A program made the position numbers and the translations under genes. Below the pieces are notes generated by a model that searched no databases, was not told where the DNA came from, and saw nothing but the letters and a program-made list of their open reading frames with translations. 64,000 bases of DNA from Diphasiastrum complanatum (Eukaryota > Streptophyta > Lycopodiopsida > Lycopodiales > Lycopodiaceae): the NCBI GenBank assembly GCA_029204225.1, contig CM055108.1, positions 2,067,668 through 2,131,667 of the forward strand. The letters run 5' to 3'. Each line of letters begins with the position of its first letter. Position 1 is the first letter of the stretch. Positions 58,271 to 64,000 of the stretch are shown here, piece after piece.

Positions 58271-58907
58271 GAGTAAAGGGAGTGAAGGGGCAGCTAAAGC
58301 AATGTGGGTGTGAGGCGATGGTGGAGCAGTGCGGCTTGGTGAGCGAGGGAGATGGAGGGTGTGTGTGGGTTGCGTGTAGGTCTGGAGGTTGGCACAAATC
58401 TTGGTGAGGGTGTTGACAAGTTGTGTTTTATATGGAGGTTGCGTGTGAAGATCAAGAGGTTTTTGAATGGTTGCAGGTCATTTGCAGGTTTGCAAACGAT
58501 GGAGAGGTGTTGTGCAGGGGGGTGCAAGGAGGTGTCGTGCAGGGGAGTGCAAGGTGGGCGTTGTAGAGAGCTTGGCTTGGTCCAGAGCTAGTTCAAGAAG
58601 TCATGATTCAGATTGTATTCAAGATTGGGAGTTTGTTTGTAGGAATCTGAACTAGGACAATGTTGCAGACTTTATGGATTTAGAATGCATTGGAGTTCAA
58701 GTAGCAACGAGAGACAAATGTTTACAGATCCCCTGTTCTAGAGGATCTGTTGGTTTTACTTTTTTTACTTCTTCAGAACTGTTTCTGCCTGTTACCAGGC
58801 TTCATGGCATTCATTAGATGTGTTCTTGATATTATAATGCCCAAACTAGACAGATACATTCAAATAGAGATGCAAGCCATGAACATTCAATAAAAAGATC
58901 AGCATGC
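58271..58907 (-). other. Possible 5' LTR of the gypsy-type element
   Basis: A G-rich region on the + strand, with CCATATAAAACACAAC on the minus strand near 58420-58435 as a TATA candidate. By position it could be the 5' LTR that drives the array-bearing gag transcript. Its ends and a primer site were not found. Confidence 0.3.
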
Positions 58908-59333
58908 AATCCAAATGAATATTCAATAGATTCTATAGCTGTCTATTCTAAAAACGAATTGAATCAGATCTTACACTTTACTAAAATTGAGCTACACTTG
59001 CATTAATCCACAAAAATGAAACAAAAATTAATCTTTAGCATTTTAGAAGTCCAAGAATCAAGAAACCAACCAGCCTTTTGATTTTTGGGTATAAGAACTA
59101 GAATGCTGGAGGATATGCAAGATTTGCACCACATTTCTAGACTATTTAGTTTACCTGAATGCTGGCTCCTTCTTCTTGTAGCACTCACTTGCAAAGTGTC
59201 CTTTGATCCCATAATAGAAGCACTAGAGCTTTGATCTATCTTTTTTTTTTGCCATTTGAAGAAGCCTCCCCTTGATCTTGCCCTTTAGACCACTTACTTT
59301 TGCTTTTGAACTTGAATGTTTCCTTTGTGAACC
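58908..59333 (-). pseudogene. Copia gag fragment (minus) with dispersed repeat, copy 2
   Basis: The left 260 bp match 46984-47247. At 59330-59160 the minus strand reads KSKWSKGQDQGEASS...GKKK and then CFYYGIKGHFASECYKKK, homologous to residues 213-263 of Copia-B gag. The second knuckle Cys is Tyr, and a frameshift lies before the knuckle. Confidence 0.75.
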
Positions 59334-59790
59334 ATACAGTACCCTACTGTATATTACATGTGTGAATCTAAGAATAGCAAATGTAGATCATTCTATGCAT
59401 AGAATTGCAAGATATTACAAGTATAGTGCACCAATGCATAGTAGAATCCAAGAGAACCATGTATAAGCATGAAATGAGATAGATAAGAGAGAAGATCTGC
59501 TTCTGCATGAGTTACATCCTTATATAATAGGTCCAAAATCTATTTGACCACTTGACATTCCCTCCAAAATGTAAACCCTACTATTTTTGGGTCTAGATTC
59601 AATGTATCCAACATTTAAATTTGAATCTACTCAAACTCGATTTCTAACTTTTCCACACTTTTCAAAAGTGTTTATTCAAATGAGATTTAGACTAACTAAC
59701 TTTGAAAAGTCAAACTCTAAGTCTAATATAAAGTTGGCCTCAATTTGCCAAATAAACAAATGTAGCAAATATGACTAAACTAGTTGAATA
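59334..59790 (-). repeat. Truncated LTR, family of 1470-2123
   Basis: Reverse complement of roughly 1490-1935, including the TATA region, the ACAGTAGGGTACTGTA segment and a CACATGTG version of the palindrome. It is joined directly to gag, so R/U5, primer site and leader have been lost. Confidence 0.8.
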
Positions 59791-60176
59791 GGCACTCTTC
59801 ACACGTGTGAAGGCCTGCTAGACAGTACACAGCTCGTGGATGTACTTGATCTATAAAGAAATCAACCAAATCAATAACAACTTGATGTGACATTGGCAAA
59901 TTCTAGTTTTGTTGAGAGTTTCACATTTGTCTTGAGTTTTGATGAATGAAATGCATTTGTAAGCTAATGTACTTTACTCTCTATAAACAGGCCATACAGG
60001 TATTGTCCTCCACACATGTGAAGCCGCCCATCCATGTGTTTGATCATTTGATCCATTGCTCTTGCTTAGATCATAGTGTAAAGCATCTAGATTGAAGATC
60101 TTTTGATTAAGCAATCAATAACTCTTAATGATTGATAGTACAATCAATATTTGTCTTTTTTCTCTGAAAATTGACA
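59791..60176 (+). repeat. LTR fragment, family of 60569-61243
   Basis: Matches about 60850-61243 (AGGCACTCTTCACACGTGTG, ATTGGCAAATTCTAGTTTTG) and stops at AAAATTGACA, the LTR end. Confidence 0.85.
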
Positions 60177-60379
60177 AAATATAGTAGGATATTATTGACG
60201 TACGGACAATAGCTTCTATTTATATTTTGAGTCATGTTTGATCAAGTTCTATTAGAGTTTGCATTCTATTTTGTGTGTAGATAATGATTTTTTTACATTG
60301 GCAAGATTTGTGGAGTAGCTTGTTTGTAACCAAAGATCTTTAGATGATTTGAATCTAAATTGATCCCAAATCTTTCACA
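60177..60379 (+). repeat. LTR 3' end, family of 1470-2123, with primer site
   Basis: Related to 1925-2123 (GTACGGACAA, ATGTTTGATCAA, GAGTTTGCAT, TTTTTTTACATTGG). It ends AATCTTTCACA at 60379, followed by TGGTATCAAAGC, one base off the usual primer site. Confidence 0.8.
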
Positions 60380-60568
60380 TGGTATCAAAGCTTGTGTTTC
60401 AAGTTATGAAGTGCGAAAAATATCACTTCCAACTTGATGTACCTTGTAGATCTCAAGTTGATTGATATTTATAGGATCTCACACGTGTGGAGTCTATTCC
60501 CACGTGTGAAAGAATGTACATAAGTCACTTTTATAAAGTTATATTGATTTTAGCTTGATCTACACTAG

Positions 60569-61243
60569 TGTGAAATTGACCTTTGAGTAAAATCTTGAAA
60601 ATGGTCAAATTGGTCAAACTTTGTGTAAATAGATTGGACTTCCATGTGAATGAGTTATTACTCACACATGTCAAGATACCATTCACACGTGTGGATAAGC
60701 TTCTAGAAGATAAGATAGGAAGATTCCATTAGATCCTATTTTATAGGGAATATTTCTATAAATGTGGAAGACTAGTTTTTTGTTTTCTAGCCAAAGAGAA
60801 TAGTCAACTTTGGGAAATGAGCACATATGGCTCCCAATGGTGGATCTGGATGGCTAGGCACTCTTCACACGTGTGAAGGCCTGCTGGACAGTACACAACT
60901 CATGGATGTACTTTATCTATAAAGAGATCAACCAAATCAATAACAAGTTGATCTGACATTGGCAAATTCTAGTTTTGTTGAGATTTCCACATTTGTCTTG
61001 AGTTTTGATGAATGAAATGCATTTGTAAGTTAATGTACTTTACTCTTTGTAAACAGGTCGTACTGCACCTGTCCTCCACACGTGTGATGCCGCCCATCCA
61101 TTGCTCTTGCTTAAATCATAGTGTAAAGCATCTAGATCAAGATCTAACACCTAGAGCTTGATAGATCTTTGGATTAAGCAATCAATAACTCTTAATGATT
61201 GATAAGTACAATCATATTTGTCCTTTTTCTCTAAAAATTGACA
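60569..61243 (+). repeat. 5' LTR of third copia element (start inferred)
   Basis: Ends AAAATTGACA. TATAAAG starts at 60918, and CACACGTGTG lies at 61077-61086, with another copy upstream near 60860. The left boundary rests only on TGTGAAA and on length. Confidence 0.7.
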
Positions 61244-61260
61244 TGGTATCAGAGCCAAGT
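61244..61260 (+). other. Primer-binding site
   Basis: TGGTATCAGAGCCAAGT directly follows the LTR, complementary to initiator Met-tRNA in its first 12 bases. Confidence 0.92.
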
Positions 61261-61821
61261 CTAAGAGTGATCTAAATGATTAATAGTACTTGTGAAATCA
61301 TTGACAATGTGTTGTTTTTGAGTTCTAATTGAGAGGGCGAGTTCAAGGAGAGAAGTATCATTGTTGTTTTTGGTCAAGATCGATTTGTGGGCTCTTGAAG
61401 TACTGTCCACACGTGTGAAACTGTACAACAACCATCAAATTAACTTCCATTAGTCTTTTTGATCCAAAAAAGTGCATATTAGTCCAAAATTCAAGGTTTT
61501 TAGTGCATTCTCTAGATCTAGGTTCAAACTATTGAATGCTAATGATCAAAGAGTGATTTGAGTCATTGAAGCAATTCATTTTGAAGCATTAGGTCAGATC
61601 TTTAAGGCTGATTTGTTCAGATCTTAAGTGTGTGTGAAATATAAATTAAAATTGAACTAGAGTCAATTTTTTGGAGGAGTGATTCGCTAGGATATTTGTA
61701 GTCATCCAAGTTGAACTAAGATTGATTGGGCCACGATTAGAAGCTTTTTGAAAGCTAGAAATCTATCTTAGATCATACCTTATCAAGAGAACTTTGTGTA
61801 TCTCATAGGCTTTCATTCAGA

Positions 61822-62640
61822 ATGACATCCATGGGTGGATATATGTTAGAATCTAGTGAGAAACTAACTTCCACAAACTATTCCATTTGGAAAGTAAGGA
61901 TGGAATCACTACTAGTGGTTCATGATATCTTTGATATTGTCTTAGGAGTTGAGGAAGAGCCTCAAGCTCCCCAAGAACAGCTAAAATACAAGAAGAGGGT
62001 TGAAGGAAGTGGCTTCTTGTACCACATCAAAAGAGACTTGGGATTCATAAGGAACATTTATGAATCCAATAACACTTCAAGAGTGCTTATGCTAAGAAAC
62101 TTGATCTTGCAAAGCATGAGGGGAAGTGGAGAAAATGGACAAGAGTATGTCCTAAGGATAAAATCTTTAAGCAAAGAATTGGGATCTATAGGAGAGAAGA
62201 TCCAAGACAATGAATTAGTACAAGTAGCTTTGAATGGATTAGGAGATGAGTTCTCTAATCTAGCTCAATCTTTTTCTATTCAAAACCAACTTCCATCAAT
62301 TGAGAAATTGCATAATGTTCTTGTGGCCAAGGAGAGTAGGCTTCTACACCTCAAAACAAGAATGGGGTCCATATCACTACATAATGGTGATGAGAAAGCA
62401 AACTTAACATCTAAAGGCAAAAAGAAGGCTAATCCTTTCAAGAAGATCCAAGGCAAGGAGGCCGAGGCAAAGGATGGAGGATCTACCTCCAAAGGGAAGC
62501 AAAAGAACAAAGCTAAGCTAAAGTGTTTCTTTTTGGAAGAAAGGACACTTTGCTTCCGAATGCTATAAGAAGAAGAATGCACAAGGGAGTGAAGATCAAG
62601 GAAATCTTGCACAAGGGGAGGAGGAAGAGGATGGTTTCAA
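61822..62640 (+). pseudogene. gag of third copia element (deleted and frame-shifted)
   Basis: Opens LTSTNYSIWKVRMESLL. After KKRVEGSGF about 19 codons seem missing compared with the sister elements, and it resumes with NIYESNNTSRVLMLRN. It then continues normally to a lysine-rich part. At 62525 a small deletion in the zinc knuckle (KCFF...) shifts the frame. GHFASECYKKK is readable in the next frame. Confidence 0.88.
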
Positions 62641-62647
62641 CACAGCC

Positions 62648-64000
62648 TTGATGGTAGCATCTACACCAACATCAAGCCAAGAGACATGGTGGATTGATAG
62701 TGGGGCTAGTTCCCACATGTCATTCAATAAGCATTATTTTTCTAATCTACTTTTGTGTAATGATTCTAAGAAATCAATCTACACTGCTAGTGACCAAGAA
62801 TGCAAAATAGATGGCATAGGATCATCTAAGAGGATAGATCTTGATAATGTTTTGTATGTTCCATCCATTACAAAAGACCTGCTTAGTGTTGGTCAATTAA
62901 TGGAAAATGGACTAGATGTTCATTTCAAAGATGGAGTGTGTTCCATCTTGAAAAATGATAAGTGCATAGCTAGTGGCATTGAGCAAGGAAGGCTCTTTAA
63001 GTTGGATGCTAATGTGGCTATTGAAAGTGTGAATATGGTTAGGAAGGAGTTGACTCAAGTGGAGCTTTGGCACAAAAGATTGGGCCATCCAATCAATGAA
63101 TCCATGGCATCAAAGGAGCTAGCTCTCAGCCTACCAAAAGCTTTCAAGAAGTGTGGCAAAGTGTGTGAGGCTTGTGGCCTTGCAAAGTCACACAAGACTT
63201 CCTACAAGAGATCTTTAACAAGATCTACCTCACCTTTAGATCTTATCCATTCGGATGTACATACTTTTTCTCATGAAAGTAATGGAGGTGCTTTAATGTA
63301 TGTGACCTTTATAGATGATTGTACTAGATACACTTGGATTGAACTATTGCCTAAGAAAAGCCTTGTATATGAAGCTTTTGTAAAGTTTAGGTCTCTAGTG
63401 AAAAAGCAACTTACTTCTTGCATTAAGTTCTAAGATGTGATAATGGAGGAGAGTATATCTCCAACAAGATGAGAGACTTTTGTGAGATCAATGGCATTAA
63501 GAGAGAACTCACTTGTCCTTACACTTCCCAACAAATTGGGATGGATGAGAGGAAAAATAGGAGTCTTTGTGAATGTGCAAAGTCTTTAAGACTTGATGCA
63601 TCTCTACCCATCACTTTTTTGGGGGAGGCCATAACTTGTGCTAATTACTTATGTAATAGGCTTTCTAGTAGTGCTATTGGTGGGATCTCACCATTTCAAG
63701 CTTTGTTTGGCAATAAGCCCAATGTAAAAGATTTTAAAGTATTTGGATGTATATGTTATGTCCACATTCCTTTGGAAACAAGAAGGAAAGAAGATGCAAC
63801 TTCCTTCAAAGGTATATTTGTAGGCTATAGTGAAAATAGCAAAGGATATAGGATATTTGATCCTATTTCAAAGAAAGTAAAAAGCTAGCAAGGATGTCTT
63901 ATTTGATGAATCTCAGAGCTACAAGTTGTCTCCAAATGCATCTAATCTCTTAGGTGATGAAGATCTTGCAACACCCGAGGAGGAGTCTCCTGAAAATGAT
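62648..64000 (+). pseudogene. Protease and integrase of third copia element
   Basis: Protease shows TWWIDSGASSHMSF. GAG-pre-integrase shows LYVPSITKDLLSVGQL. The integrase finger is WHKRLGHP...CEACGLAKSH, and the core has HSDVHTFSHESNGGALMYVT. A one-base deletion at about 63429 shifts the frame just before CDNGGEY. The next frame runs from 63469 to 63888 (TSQQIGMDERKNRSL, where QQNGV is expected). Another shift near 63880 precedes KDVLFDE. The sequence continues beyond the window. Confidence 0.9.

Larger units (their letters stand above)
60569..64000 (+). mobile_element. Third copia element, defective, running off the window
   Basis: The 5' LTR ends at 61243 and the PBS TGGTATCAGAGCCAAGT starts at 61244. 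A plausible LTR start TGTGAAATTG at 60569 gives 675 bp, close to the sister families. gag starts at 61822, followed by protease and integrase up to the window edge. Frameshifts in gag and integrase make it defective. It is closer to Copia-A than to Copia-B by motif spelling (SIEKLHNVLVA, HESNGGA, DASLP). Confidence 0.88.

Overview
The window is nuclear DNA from a land plant with a large, transposon-rich genome. Three things show this: a plant-type ARID-HMG box gene split by a 13 kb intron; many Ty1/copia LTR retrotransposons whose primer-binding sites read TGGTATCAGAGC (complementary to plant initiator Met-tRNA); and long GA/CT microsatellites. Intron size and repeat load would suit a fern, lycophyte or gymnosperm, but the species cannot be fixed from sequence alone.

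Layout. 1-2123: 3' end of a copia-type element on the + strand, with an unusual 3' ORF, a polypurine tract and a complete 3' LTR. 2124-5865: non-coding sequence with GA microsatellites, a 38 bp tandem repeat and a telomere-like degenerate tract. 5866-22532 (minus strand): the only host gene I can support, a six-exon ARID-HMG protein of 766 aa. Its second intron (7821-20802) holds CT/GA microsatellites, a decayed hAT transposase gene interrupted by a Ty3/gypsy-like LTR, two tandem duplications and several palindromic repeats. 22533-23380: 5' UTR and promoter side of the gene, with GA/GC alternating tracts, a G-box and an RY-repeat block.

23380-64000 is wall-to-wall retrotransposon. It holds a decayed copia (23380-25160), Copia-A (25971-37715, target duplication tcggg) and, nested inside Copia-A in the opposite direction, the intact and very young Copia-B (28206-34066, target duplication gtcaa, one LTR mismatch seen, uninterrupted 1316-codon gag-pol). 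Further right are a decayed copia (about 38930-41950), minus-strand copia fragments (43400-45580), an LTR plus primer site ending at 46536, and a deleted copia with two LTRs (48017-52450). Then come a minus-strand Ty3/gypsy gag (54630-56030) beside two large tandem arrays (56250-58270), scrambled LTR/gag pieces (58908-60379), and a third copia (60569 to the window end).

Working together: the ARID-HMG protein is a predicted nuclear DNA-binding regulator and is independent of the transposons. The copia elements form related families. Although their LTRs have diverged, they share a CACACGTGTG palindrome about 160-170 bp downstream of the TATA box, inside the predicted transcript leader. Two copies of one family carry the same extra sequence between pol and the 3' LTR. 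These two observations, with the intact nested Copia-B, are the points most worth following up.
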